Below, piece after piece: positions 25,854 to 34,487 of a stretch of 64,000 nucleotides of DNA (its first letter is position 1; the number at the start of each line of letters is the position of its first letter). Location: the NCBI RefSeq assembly GCF_028802875.1, contig NZ_JARAMP010000012.1:1-64000 (forward strand), given 5' to 3'. A program made the translations under genes and the position numbers. Source of the DNA: Seohaeicola sp024304985. Its GTDB lineage: Bacteria > Pseudomonadota > Alphaproteobacteria > Rhodobacterales > Rhodobacteraceae. The notes under the pieces were generated by a model. That model did not search any database. It worked only from the letters and a program-made list of their open reading frames with translations, and was not told where the DNA came from.

Positions 25854-27704
25854 TTATCCGTAGATTTCCGCCATCTCGGCTGCAAATTTCGTCTCGATGA
25901 TATTGCGCCGCACTTTCTGCGTGGCGGTCATTTCTCCGTCGTCATGGTCCAGCTCCTTTTTCAGCAGGACGAACTTGCGGATGTTCTCGACCCGTGCAAA
26001 AGCATCATTCACCCGTTGCACCTCCTTCGAGATGAGCTCCCTGACCGGTTCCATCCTGGAAAGATGGCTGAACGTGGTATAGGCAAGGCCTTGGGCCTGA
26101 GCCCACTTTCCGACGGTGTCATAGTCGATCTGCAACAGCGCCCCGAGAAAGTTCCGCCCCTCGCCGACCACGATCGCCTCGGAGATATAAATCGAATCCT
26201 TCAAGGCGTTTTCGATTTCAGACGGTGTAATGTTCTTGCCGCCCGATGTGATGATGATGGACTTTTTCCGGTCAACGATGGCGATTTCGCCGTTGTCCAG
26301 TTGTTCGATCACATCGCCGGTGTGAAGCCAGCCATCAATGACGGTTTCGTTCGTTGCCTTTTCATTGTCGAGGTAGCCCAGAAAGACACTGGGGTGTCTG
26401 ATCAAGAGTTCGCCATCCTCGGCTATCCGGTATTCAAGGCCCGGCGCAGCAACACCCGCAGCCCCGACCCTAGTCTTGTCGGCATTCTGAAAGAACGCAA
26501 GGCCAGACGATTCGGTCATGCCGTAAACCTGATAGAGCGGCACGCCGATAACCCGGAAGAACCGGACGACCTCGGGCGAAATGGATGCGCCACCGACGAA
26601 ACCGGAATGCACCTTGTCGATACCCATGAACCGTTTCAGCGGGTTGAAGACTAGAATCGTGGCTGCAAAATACTTGACCCGCTCGACAGGGGTCAGTTTC
26701 CCGCCGGCCTCGGTCTTGCGGAAATGCGCCTGTCCCAGATCAAGCCCCCAGCGATAGATCCGCTGGGCCATTGGGCGCGCATCCTGAATCCGGATCGCCG
26801 CGCTGTATTGCAGCTTCTCCCAGATCCGCGGCACGCCTAGGAACACCTTTGGCGCGACTTCCCGCAGGTTGGTCTGCACCGTATCGATGGACTCGGCGAA
26901 ATTCACCTCGCCCCCGACCATCAGGCTGAGAACGGCAGAGAATATCCGTTCTGCCACATGACAAAGCGGCAGATAACAAACCACGGAATACTGCTCGCGC
27001 GTCAGATTGAACTGGTCGATCAAAGGATAAGATGCCACAAGCAGGTTGCGATGTGACAACAGCGCACCTTTCGGCGGACCTGTGGTGCCCGAAGTATAAA
27101 CCACAATCGCCGGATCGTCGGGTCTGGTGGCCTCTACGCAATCGCGGAAGAAATCGGTATCCACGGGCTGGCCTGCTGCGTGACCCAACCCTTCCTGCAC
27201 CACTTCGTCAAATGACTTCAGGCGCGTCCGGTTATAGCCGCGCATCCCCTTCATATCGACGCAAACGATAAGTTTCAGATCGGGAAAGGCACCATTACTC
27301 GCTTCGGCATCCAGAACCTTATCTACCTGTTCCTGATCGCCGCAGACAATGATGCTGCTTTTGGAATGTCTCAGAATATAGTCGATCTCGGGCCAAGGAT
27401 TGGTTGGATAGACCCCGACGGTCATGCCGCCAAGCGCCTGCGTTGCGACGTCGGAATAAAGCCATTCAGGCGTGTCTTCGCTGGCGATGGCCAGACGGTC
27501 GCCGCGCCCGAAGCCCATGGCGTGAAGGCCAAGGGCAAAGCCACGTACCTTAGCGAAATACTCTCCCCATGTGATTCGGTTCCAGATCCCGAGATTCTTT
27601 TCCCGCATTGCGAGGTCGCCGGGGATGGTATCGGCCCAGTGCATCAACAGTTGCGGCATGGTGGTACTGCCGTTTTTGAGCGCCAGTTTCAGATCATCCA
27701 TCAT
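25854..27704 (-). CDS. AMP-dependent long-chain acyl-CoA synthetase embedded in the ABC transporter operon
   Basis: The 616-residue ANL enzyme activates a carboxylic acid to acyl-AMP and then acyl-CoA. Visible motifs are the P-loop YTSGTTGPPKGALLSHRN, YGMTESSG, the hinge DRKKSIIITSGGKNITPSEIE and a lid region. Its length and style match long-chain/AMP-forming ligases found inside Liv-type operons. It lies between livG- and livH-like genes, overlapping the livG stop by 8-11 bp, which suggests uptake coupled to CoA activation. Start codons at 27704 and 27701 are both possible. Confidence 0.92.
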   Translation of the reverse strand: MMDDLKLALKNGSTTMPQLLMHWADTIPGDLAMREKNLGIWNRITWGEYFAKVRGFALGLHAMGFGRGDRLAIASEDTPEWLYSDVATQALGGMTVGVYPTNPWPEIDYILRHSKSSIIVCGDQEQVDKVLDAEASNGAFPDLKLIVCVDMKGMRGYNRTRLKSFDEVVQEGLGHAAGQPVDTDFFRDCVEATRPDDPAIVVYTSGTTGPPKGALLSHRNLLVASYPLIDQFNLTREQYSVVCYLPLCHVAERIFSAVLSLMVGGEVNFAESIDTVQTNLREVAPKVFLGVPRIWEKLQYSAAIRIQDARPMAQRIYRWGLDLGQAHFRKTEAGGKLTPVERVKYFAATILVFNPLKRFMGIDKVHSGFVGGASISPEVVRFFRVIGVPLYQVYGMTESSGLAFFQNADKTRVGAAGVAAPGLEYRIAEDGELLIRHPSVFLGYLDNEKATNETVIDGWLHTGDVIEQLDNGEIAIVDRKKSIIITSGGKNITPSEIENALKDSIYISEAIVVGEGRNFLGALLQIDYDTVGKWAQAQGLAYTTFSHLSRMEPVRELISKEVQRVNDAFARVENIRKFVLLKKELDHDDGEMTATQKVRRNIIETKFAAEMAEIYG

Positions 27705-28488
27705 TCACCCCCGCCCGTTCCGCTGGCTTGTGCCCCAGATAAGCCTCGATCACATGCTGATTGGCTCGGATCTCCTCCGGCGTGCCGTAAGCGATCCGCT
27801 CGCCGAAGTTCATCACGACGATGTGGTCGGAAATGTCCGTGACGATGCCCATATCATGTTCGATCATCATGACCGTGATCTCGAGTTCCTCCTTGAGATC
27901 GAGAATGAAGCGCGCGATGTCTTCGGTCTCCTCCGCGTTCATACCCGAAACCATCTCGTCGAGTAGCAAGAGCTTGGGTTCGGTTGCCAGAGCGCGACCT
28001 AGTTCGACCCGCTTCTGCAATCCGTAGGCCAGAGCGCCCACGGGAACGTCCCGCACATGCTGGATTTCCAGGAAGTCTATGATCTCCTCGACCCGCTTGC
28101 GGTGCGCCCGTTCCGCCGCCCGCGTGGACGGGCCGAAGAACAATCCGCCCAGAACGCTGGTCGTCATGTGGCTGTGGCGTCCGACCAGCAGATTATCGAC
28201 AACGCTGGCATGTTTGAAGACCGCCAGGTTCTGGAACGTGCGCCCCATGCCAAGCGCCGCAATCTTGTGGGGTGCTTCGCGTGTAATGTCCTTGCCATCC
28301 AGGGTGATTGTGCCCGATGTCACCGGAAGAACCCGGCTGATCATGTTGAACATCGTGGTCTTGCCGGCTCCGTTGGGGCCGATCAGGCTGAAAATCTCGC
28401 CCTTGAGGACCGGAAAGCTCACATTGTTGACCGCCGTCACGCCACCGAATTTCTTAATCAGATCATCAACCTGCAACAGCACCGTCAT
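27694..28488 (-). CDS. LivG-type ABC transporter ATP-binding protein
   Basis: The 264-residue ATPase has Walker A GPNGAGKTTM, the LivG-specific signature AYGLQKRVELGRAL in place of LSGGQ, and Walker B LLLLDEM followed by SGMNAEE. The C-terminal domain ends PEEIRANQHVIEAYLG. It powers import together with the LivF-type subunit encoded directly upstream, whose stop overlaps this ATG as ATGA. An in-frame Met 3 codons earlier (28497) is less likely. Confidence 0.93.
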   Translation of the reverse strand: MTVLLQVDDLIKKFGGVTAVNNVSFPVLKGEIFSLIGPNGAGKTTMFNMISRVLPVTSGTITLDGKDITREAPHKIAALGMGRTFQNLAVFKHASVVDNLLVGRHSHMTTSVLGGLFFGPSTRAAERAHRKRVEEIIDFLEIQHVRDVPVGALAYGLQKRVELGRALATEPKLLLLDEMVSGMNAEETEDIARFILDLKEELEITVMMIEHDMGIVTDISDHIVVMNFGERIAYGTPEEIRANQHVIEAYLGHKPAERAGVNDG

Positions 28489-29276
28489 GACAGCCACCTC
28501 TTGCGCCTCTTGTAGTGTTTTACATCGCGCATGTTGCGTCTGTGGCCGGATTCGGAGAACCCTAGGTAGAATTCCTTGACATCCTCGTTCTCCATAAGCT
28601 TCGCCGGGGTGCCATCCATCACCACACGGCCGTTTTCGATGATATAACCGTAGCTTGCGATCGATAGTGCCAGCTCGGCATTCTGCTCCACCAACAACAC
28701 CGAAACGTTGCCTTGTTTCACCAGTTCGGTCACGGCGGCGAATATCTCGGTGATGATCTGAGGTGCCAGCCCGAGGCTGGGTTCGTCCAGCATCAGCAGG
28801 CGCGGTCGGGACATGAGGGCGCGACCGATCGCCACCATCTGCTGTTCGCCGCCCGACAGATAGCCCGCAATCGTGCCGCGTTTTTCTTTCACGCGTGGAA
28901 AGATGCTGAAGACGTAATCCAGCGCCTCCGCCGCCGCCGGACGGCTGCGGGTGATCCCACCCATCATCAGATTTTCCTCGACTGTCAACGGCTCGAACAA
29001 CTGCCGCCCCTCAGGAACCGTGACAACGCCGCGGCGCACGATTTCGTCGGGTTTGCGGCCAACGAGGTCTTCACCTTCGAAGGTGATTGTGCCGCCGATG
29101 ATCTCGCCCTCCTCAGGGTAGAGCACACCGGATATCCCCTTGAGAATCGTCGATTTCCCCGCCCCGTTCGACCCCAGCAAAGTGACGATCTTGCCCTGCT
29201 CGACCGAGAGTGACGCATCGCGCACCGCTTCGATCACGTTGTCGTAGACGATCTGGACGTTATTGACATTCAACAT
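28485..29276 (-). CDS. LivF-type ABC transporter ATP-binding protein
   Basis: The 263-residue ATPase has Walker A GSNGAGKST, signature LSGGEQQMVAIGRAL and Walker B LLMLDEPSLGLAP. The VTVPEGRQLFEPLTVEENL region is diagnostic of LivF. The ATG at 29276 shares a base with the atuA stop (TGATG). About 30 residues past the usual LivF end are basic (MRDVKHYKRRKRWLS), a small extension. Confidence 0.93.
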   Translation of the reverse strand: MLNVNNVQIVYDNVIEAVRDASLSVEQGKIVTLLGSNGAGKSTILKGISGVLYPEEGEIIGGTITFEGEDLVGRKPDEIVRRGVVTVPEGRQLFEPLTVEENLMMGGITRSRPAAAEALDYVFSIFPRVKEKRGTIAGYLSGGEQQMVAIGRALMSRPRLLMLDEPSLGLAPQIITEIFAAVTELVKQGNVSVLLVEQNAELALSIASYGYIIENGRVVMDGTPAKLMENEDVKEFYLGFSESGHRRNMRDVKHYKRRKRWLS

Positions 29277-31081
29277 CACGCGGCGACTTCCCCGACCGCG
29301 TTCAGCCCGTCGCGCGCGGCCAAGTCAGCCGGCACGGGGATTTCGATATCCAGCAGCATCTGGGCAAACCCCTTGCCTTGCGGATCGATGCGGACCGAGG
29401 CGATGCCGCCCCCGCCAAGCGATTCATGCAGCAGGAAATTCAGCGAGTGGCTTCCCGGCAGGTCGAACCGCTCGACCTTGCCTTCGCAGACATGGGCGAA
29501 ATAGTTATTTACCACCGCCTCACTGAGAGCCGACCGGATAAAAGGCAGGTAGTCTGGCTTGCGCGCCAGGATACCGATATTGGCGATATCCCCTTTGTCG
29601 CCCGACCGTCCCCAGGCCAGATCGACGAGGCGCACCTTGACCGCGTCCGGACCGGGCTTGCGGCTCTCTGCGGGCGGTGCGGCCGGCGGATCAAGGTAGA
29701 CTGGGTTGGCGGCCACGGTGACGGGCACATCCCTGCCGTCGACCTCGACTGCGACGGGGGTGTCGGCCTTGTCCTGCAGGAACGAGAACAGCCGCACCAC
29801 CGGCTGCACCTTGGGCCGCCCGGCAAAGAACCCGGTCAGCCCCTGCGCGGTCGAGATAGCCATCGGTGCGATCTCGCCAGCGAAGATGTTGAGCGCGGCG
29901 CGGTCGTCATGGATCGCGCCGATCTTGAGCACAACTTCGCGCGTCTGTGCGCGGGCGTTCGCGCCATAGGCGGCCTCTGCGCCCAGCACTTCGACGCTGA
30001 CCTGCCGGAAATCGCCCAGATTGCGGTCGCGGAAAATCCGGCGGCAGCGGGTCAGGATCGCCTCGGCCACGCGTTCGGCCTTGGCGGGTGCGTCAATCGC
30101 GGCTAGTGTCAGGGTGGAGACAGCGCGCCAGCCATCGGCATGGGTCGCCGAGACCTTGTAACTGCCGGTACGCCCGAGACCCTTGCCGCCTTTGACCAAC
30201 ACCCGATCCGTCCCGACCTGGTCCAGCGTGACCTGCGACCAGTCGCAGATCACGTCGGGCAGCAGGTAAGCGCGCGGATCGCCGATTTCATAGAGCATCT
30301 GCTCTCCGACCGACCCGGGCACGACCAGCCCGCCCGTGTTTGGTGTTTTGGTCATGACAAAACTGCCGTCCTCGGAGACCTCGACGATGGGCATCCCCAT
30401 GTCGTCCCAGCCCGAAACGTCCTGCCAGTCCGTGAAATTGCCGCCGGTCCCCTGGGGGCCGCACTCGATCAAATGGCCCGCCAACGATCCCTGGCTGAGC
30501 TTGTCCCAATCATCGTCGCCCCAGCCGAATTCATGCATCAGGGGCCCAAGCGCCACCGCGCTGTCGGCGCAGCGCCCGGTGATCACGATGTCGGCCCCGG
30601 CATCCAGCGCCGCCGCGATGGGGCGGGCGCCCAGATAGGCGTTCATGCTCCAGATATCGTCGGGAAACGCGACGCCCGAGAACATCTCCGTCTGACCACC
30701 GGCGCGGATATCGTCGGCCCGCGCCGACAAATCATCGCCCAGCACCACACCGATGGACACATCTATCCCGGCCTCGGCGGCGACTTTAGCCAGCGCATCG
30801 CGGCAGCCACGTGGGTTCACACCCCCGGCATTGGCAACGACCTTGATCCCCTTGGCCTTGATTTCCGGCAACCAGGGTGCCAGCGCCGTGACGAAATCCG
30901 GCGCATAACCCGCATCGGGCGACTTGGCGCGGGCTCGCGCCATCAGCGACATCGTCACTTCGGCCAGATAGTCGAACACCAGATAGTCGATCTCGCCTTT
31001 GGAGACCAGTTGACCGATCGCTTCAGGCGTATCGCCCCAGAATCCCGATGCGCACCCGATGCGCAGTTTTCGATCCGACAT
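29276..31081 (-). CDS. atuA: AtuA-family protein (acyclic terpene utilisation; DUF1446 plus AtuA-like C-terminal domain)
   Basis: The 601-residue protein starts with the DUF1446/AtuA region (GCASGFWGDTPEAIGQLV, VVANAGGVNPRGCRDAL, DIVITGRCADSAVALGP). From about residue 482 it continues into the AtuA-like ferredoxin-fold domain (VRLVDLAWGRSGDKGD, NFLLHESLGGGG). AtuA is needed for acyclic terpene (citronellol/geraniol) utilisation in Pseudomonas, but its reaction is not established. It is the first gene of the 11-gene minus-strand operon, and the operator at 31124 lies 43 bp upstream. A 44-bp copy of its C-terminal coding end survives at 16136. Confidence 0.92.
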   Translation of the reverse strand: MSDRKLRIGCASGFWGDTPEAIGQLVSKGEIDYLVFDYLAEVTMSLMARARAKSPDAGYAPDFVTALAPWLPEIKAKGIKVVANAGGVNPRGCRDALAKVAAEAGIDVSIGVVLGDDLSARADDIRAGGQTEMFSGVAFPDDIWSMNAYLGARPIAAALDAGADIVITGRCADSAVALGPLMHEFGWGDDDWDKLSQGSLAGHLIECGPQGTGGNFTDWQDVSGWDDMGMPIVEVSEDGSFVMTKTPNTGGLVVPGSVGEQMLYEIGDPRAYLLPDVICDWSQVTLDQVGTDRVLVKGGKGLGRTGSYKVSATHADGWRAVSTLTLAAIDAPAKAERVAEAILTRCRRIFRDRNLGDFRQVSVEVLGAEAAYGANARAQTREVVLKIGAIHDDRAALNIFAGEIAPMAISTAQGLTGFFAGRPKVQPVVRLFSFLQDKADTPVAVEVDGRDVPVTVAANPVYLDPPAAPPAESRKPGPDAVKVRLVDLAWGRSGDKGDIANIGILARKPDYLPFIRSALSEAVVNNYFAHVCEGKVERFDLPGSHSLNFLLHESLGGGGIASVRIDPQGKGFAQMLLDIEIPVPADLAARDGLNAVGEVAA

Positions 31082-31123
31082 GTGCGTTTTCCTCCCACTT
31101 GATCAGCGGCCTTGAAATATTTT

Positions 31124-31137
31124 CTAACATATGTTTG
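31124..31137. promoter_or_regulatory. Operator motif between divergent atuA and acyl-CoA dehydrogenase operons
   Basis: CTAAC-atat-GTTTG lies in the 112-bp divergent promoter region and is nearly identical over 24 bases to the element at 11575. It overlaps the predicted -35 of the plus-strand promoter, so a bound repressor could silence both directions. Confidence 0.78.
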
Positions 31138-31163
31138 ATTTTGGTCAACACTGCAGATAACTA
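31135..31163 (+). promoter_or_regulatory. Predicted promoter for the dehydrogenase operon
   Basis: A -35-like TTGATT (31135-31140), a 17-bp spacer and a -10-like TAACTA (31158-31163) precede the GGGAGGATGAAGAA ribosome site and the ATG at 31194. The match to the sigma-70 pattern is moderate. Confidence 0.5.
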
Positions 31164-31193
31164 TTTTTGGGAGGATTTTGGGAGGATGAAGAA

Positions 31194-32408
31194 ATGACAA
31201 CTCAGAGTGAGGCTATCGCGGCTGATCTGGCGGCCATCAGGGCAAATTATTCGCTGACCGATGAGCAGCGCCAGATCGTCGATCACGTGGCGCGGGTGTC
31301 CCGCGAGGTTCTTCACCCGCTACAGGCACGCATGGACCAAGAAGATTGGTGGCCTGACAATCTTTTCAAGCAGATGGGCGAACTTGGTCTTCTGGGGATT
31401 ACGGCCCCGGAGGCTTTGGGCGGATCGGGCCAGAACGAGTTTACCCAGGCGCTGGTGTCGGAGGTGATTTCGAAGTGGAACCCCGCCGTCGGCCTGTCGC
31501 ATGGCGCGCATGACAACCTGTGTCTGAACAACCTGCTGCGCAACGGCTCCGAAGCGCAGGTGAAAAAATATGTGCCGGGGTTGTGTTCGGGCGACCTGGT
31601 CGGGGGGCTGGGGCTGACCGAGCCCGGCGCGGGATCCGATGCGCTTGGCTCCATGGCCACCACCGCTCGCCGTGATGGCGACGACTATGTCATCAACGGC
31701 TCGAAGATCTACATCACCAACGGGCCGATTGCCGATGTGATCCTGCTCTATGCCAAGACCGACAAATCCAAAGGCGCCAAGGGCATTTCCGCCTTCATCA
31801 TCGAAACCGACAATCCCGGCTTCAAAGTGGCGCAGAAACTGGACAAGATGGGCTTTCGCGGCTCGCCTACAGGCGAGCTGGTATTCGAGGACTGTCGCGT
31901 TCCGGCCTCGGCCATGCTGGGGGTCGAAAACTCCGGCGTTGCAGTGGTGATGAGCGGGCTTGATCTAGAACGAGCGATGGTCGCTTCGGTCTGCGTCGGC
32001 ATGGCCGAACGCGCGCTTGAACTGGGTCTGGAATACGCGAAGATGCGCGAACAGTTCGGCAAGCCGATCGCCAGTTTCCAGATGATGCAGTCGAAACTGG
32101 CAGAGATCTACACCGAGGTCGAAACCGCTCGGGCCTTCAGTTATCGGGCCTTGGCGGCCTGTGTCGGCTTGCCGAAGGGTGCAGGGGGTCGCGGTGAGAT
32201 CCACAAGCTGACCGCGGCCGCCTGCCTTTACGCGGGAGAGGCCTTCAACAAGGCCGTCACCGAAGCCTGCCACATCCACGGCGGCTCGGGCTACATGCAG
32301 GACACCGAGATCAACCGGCTGTTCCGCGCCAACAAGCTGCTGGAGATCGGCGCGGGCACCAGCGAAGTGCGCAAGATCATCATCGCCGAAGAACTTTTGC
32401 GCGCCTGA
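31194..32408 (+). CDS. Acyl-CoA dehydrogenase (isovaleryl-CoA dehydrogenase-like)
   Basis: The 404-residue flavoenzyme has TEPGAGSDALGSM, SKIYITNGPIAD, FRGSPTGELVFEDCRVP and HGGSGYMQDTEINRLFRAN. The C-terminal catalytic Glu position is Gly (IGAGTSEVRK), but a Glu is present in SGLDLERAMV, the isovaleryl-CoA dehydrogenase arrangement. It oxidises an acyl-CoA to the 2-enoyl-CoA and passes electrons to ETF. It heads a plus-strand operon and is followed after 13 bp by a close paralogue. A decayed copy of its first ~42 codons lies at 16496. Confidence 0.92.
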   Translation: MTTQSEAIAADLAAIRANYSLTDEQRQIVDHVARVSREVLHPLQARMDQEDWWPDNLFKQMGELGLLGITAPEALGGSGQNEFTQALVSEVISKWNPAVGLSHGAHDNLCLNNLLRNGSEAQVKKYVPGLCSGDLVGGLGLTEPGAGSDALGSMATTARRDGDDYVINGSKIYITNGPIADVILLYAKTDKSKGAKGISAFIIETDNPGFKVAQKLDKMGFRGSPTGELVFEDCRVPASAMLGVENSGVAVVMSGLDLERAMVASVCVGMAERALELGLEYAKMREQFGKPIASFQMMQSKLAEIYTEVETARAFSYRALAACVGLPKGAGGRGEIHKLTAAACLYAGEAFNKAVTEACHIHGGSGYMQDTEINRLFRANKLLEIGAGTSEVRKIIIAEELLRA

Positions 32409-32421
32409 GGGGGACGAGACC

Positions 32422-33621
32422 ATGAATAAGCAACTGCGCAACGACATCAATCTTCCGACACATTTCATGACAGACGAACAGCAGGCATTGGCCGATCAGG
32501 CCGGAAAGTTCTTCTTTTCCGAGTTCCACCACCTGAACGCGGAGATGGACGACACCGACGACCTGCCGCCTTCGGTCTTTCTCAAGCTGGGCGAGATGGG
32601 CTATCTCGGTCTCAACGTACCGCCGGAATTCGGCGGCGCGGGGCTCGACTTCACCTCGGCCTGCATCATCACCGAACAGCTGTCGCGCGCCTCGGCGGCC
32701 ATCGGGTTGACCCATGTCGCGCATGACAACCTGTGCGTCAACAACATCTACCGAAACGCCAATGACGATCTGCGCCGCAAGTATCTGCCCGGCCTGTGCA
32801 ACGGCACCCTGGTGGGCGCGCTTGGCCTGACCGAACCGGGCGCCGGGTCGGACGCGCTCGGCTCGATGAGGACCACGGCGAAGAAGGATGGCGATGACTA
32901 TATCCTGAACGGCACCAAGATATACATCACCAACGGGCCGATTGCCGACTTGGTGCTGGTCTATGCCAAGACCTCGCCCGAAAAGGGCGCCAAGGGCATT
33001 TCCGCCTTCATCGTCGAAACCGACACGCCCGGCTTCAAGGTGGCGCAGAAGCTCAACAAGATGGGTTTTCGCGGCTCGCCCACTGGCGAGCTGGTGTTCG
33101 AGGATTGCCGGGTGCCTGCGAAGAACATGGTTGGCAAGCTGGACGGCGGCGTTGCGGTGACAATGTCGGGGCTGGACCTGGAGCGCGCCATCGTCTGCTT
33201 CAATGCCCTGGGGATTGCGCAGCGGGCGCTGGATATTTCCATCGATTACGCCAAGACGCGGCAGCAGTTCGGCAAGCCGATCGCCAGTTTCCAGATGGTG
33301 CAGGCGATGCTGGCCGACATGTATACCCAGATCGAGGCGGCGCGCAGCCTGTCGCTGAAGACGGCCGCCATGTGCGAGGGGCTGGAAGAGGGCGAAGGCG
33401 GACGCGGCGAGATCCACAAGCTGACCGCTGCGGCGATCTTCAAGACCGCCGCGGCGACGTCCTTCGTGCTGGACAAGGCGGTGCAGATCCACGGGGGTTC
33501 GGGCTACATGCGTGATACCGAAGTGAACCGCCTCTACCGCACCGGACGTGTGCTGGAGGTCGGCGCGGGCACCCAGGAGGTGCGCAAGCTGATCATCGCC
33601 GGCGAACTGCTGAAAAACTGA
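32422..33621 (+). CDS. Acyl-CoA dehydrogenase (isovaleryl-CoA dehydrogenase-like), paralogue of preceding gene
   Basis: The 399-residue protein shares long blocks with 31194-32408 (LTEPGAGSDALGSM, NKMGFRGSPTGELVFEDCRVPA, AQKL). It also has the Glu in SGLDLERAIV with Gly at the C-terminal position (VGAGTQEVRKL). Tandem paralogues may act on different chain forms or form a mixed tetramer, as known for some steroid-degrading dehydrogenases. The N terminus differs (MNKQLRNDINLPTHFMTDEQ). The next gene starts 11 bp downstream. Confidence 0.92.
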   Translation: MNKQLRNDINLPTHFMTDEQQALADQAGKFFFSEFHHLNAEMDDTDDLPPSVFLKLGEMGYLGLNVPPEFGGAGLDFTSACIITEQLSRASAAIGLTHVAHDNLCVNNIYRNANDDLRRKYLPGLCNGTLVGALGLTEPGAGSDALGSMRTTAKKDGDDYILNGTKIYITNGPIADLVLVYAKTSPEKGAKGISAFIVETDTPGFKVAQKLNKMGFRGSPTGELVFEDCRVPAKNMVGKLDGGVAVTMSGLDLERAIVCFNALGIAQRALDISIDYAKTRQQFGKPIASFQMVQAMLADMYTQIEAARSLSLKTAAMCEGLEEGEGGRGEIHKLTAAAIFKTAAATSFVLDKAVQIHGGSGYMRDTEVNRLYRTGRVLEVGAGTQEVRKLIIAGELLKN

Positions 33622-33632
33622 GGGGGCAGAAC

Positions 33633-34487
33633 ATGAGCGAAGAAGAAGCACGGCGTTACGCGCCGGATCTCATGGCGGGCCAGGTGGCTTTGGTCACCGG
33701 ATCCGGCTCGGGGATGGGCCGGGCCACGGCCCTGGAAATGGCTTCCTGCGGGGCCAGGCTGGCACTGTTCGCGCGCCGCGAAGAGCCGCTGCAGGAGACC
33801 GCCGAGATGATCCGCGCGGCGGGTGGCGAGGCCCTTGTCGTGCCCGGCGACACCCGTGACGCGAATAGTATCGAAATAGCGATGGAGCGCATCAAGGACC
33901 ATTACGGGCGGCTTGATGTTCTGGTGAACAACGCGGGCGGCCAGTATATAGCTGCCGCGCGCGACATCACCAACAAGGGCTTCGAGGCCGTGATCCGCAA
34001 CAACCTGATCGGATCGTGGCAGATGACACGCGCCGTGGCCGATCATTTCATGTACGAGAACGGCGGCTCCATCGTCTTTGTCACCGCCATTTCAGCGCGC
34101 ACCGCGCTCACCGGTTTCACCCATACCGTCGCCGCCCGCGCGGGCGTGACGGGCATGATGAAAACGTTGGCCGCCGAATGGGGCGAATACGGGATCCGGC
34201 TGAACTGCGTCGCGCCGGGAACGATCAAGACAGAGGCGCTTGGCCGCTATCCTATTCCGCCGGAACGCTGGAAGGAGCTTAACCGCTCGGTCCTGAACCG
34301 GATGGGCGCGGCGGAGGACATCGCCGGGACGATCATTTTCCTCGCATCCAGATTGGGGAATTTCATGACCGGCGAAGACATCTATGTAGACGGCGGGGAA
34401 ACCTTGCACATGGGTCACGATGCCCGTGACATGATAAACCCTGATATGTTCGAGAAACGCGAACGAGGAGATGGAAGAAATGAGTAG
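33633..34487 (+). CDS. SDR of the trans-2-enoyl-CoA / dienoyl-CoA reductase (PECR-DECR) type
   Basis: The 284-residue Rossmann protein has GSGSGMGRATA, RRE after beta-2 (favouring NADPH) and NNAGGQY. The usual Tyr-x3-Lys is absent; the region reads HTVAARAGVTGMMKTLAAEW. The AARAG pattern is typical of peroxisomal trans-2-enoyl-CoA reductases, suggesting reduction of an enoyl-CoA rather than alcohol oxidation. It continues NCVAPGTIKTEALGRYP. The gene lies between dehydrogenases and a hydratase and overlaps the next gene by 8 bp. Confidence 0.85.
   Translation: MSEEEARRYAPDLMAGQVALVTGSGSGMGRATALEMASCGARLALFARREEPLQETAEMIRAAGGEALVVPGDTRDANSIEIAMERIKDHYGRLDVLVNNAGGQYIAAARDITNKGFEAVIRNNLIGSWQMTRAVADHFMYENGGSIVFVTAISARTALTGFTHTVAARAGVTGMMKTLAAEWGEYGIRLNCVAPGTIKTEALGRYPIPPERWKELNRSVLNRMGAAEDIAGTIIFLASRLGNFMTGEDIYVDGGETLHMGHDARDMINPDMFEKRERGDGRNE

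Noticed and set aside
32380..33651. 423-codon minus-strand frame opposite the second tandem dehydrogenase
   Set aside because: It is antisense to a complete acyl-CoA dehydrogenase gene, with no domain or ribosome site.
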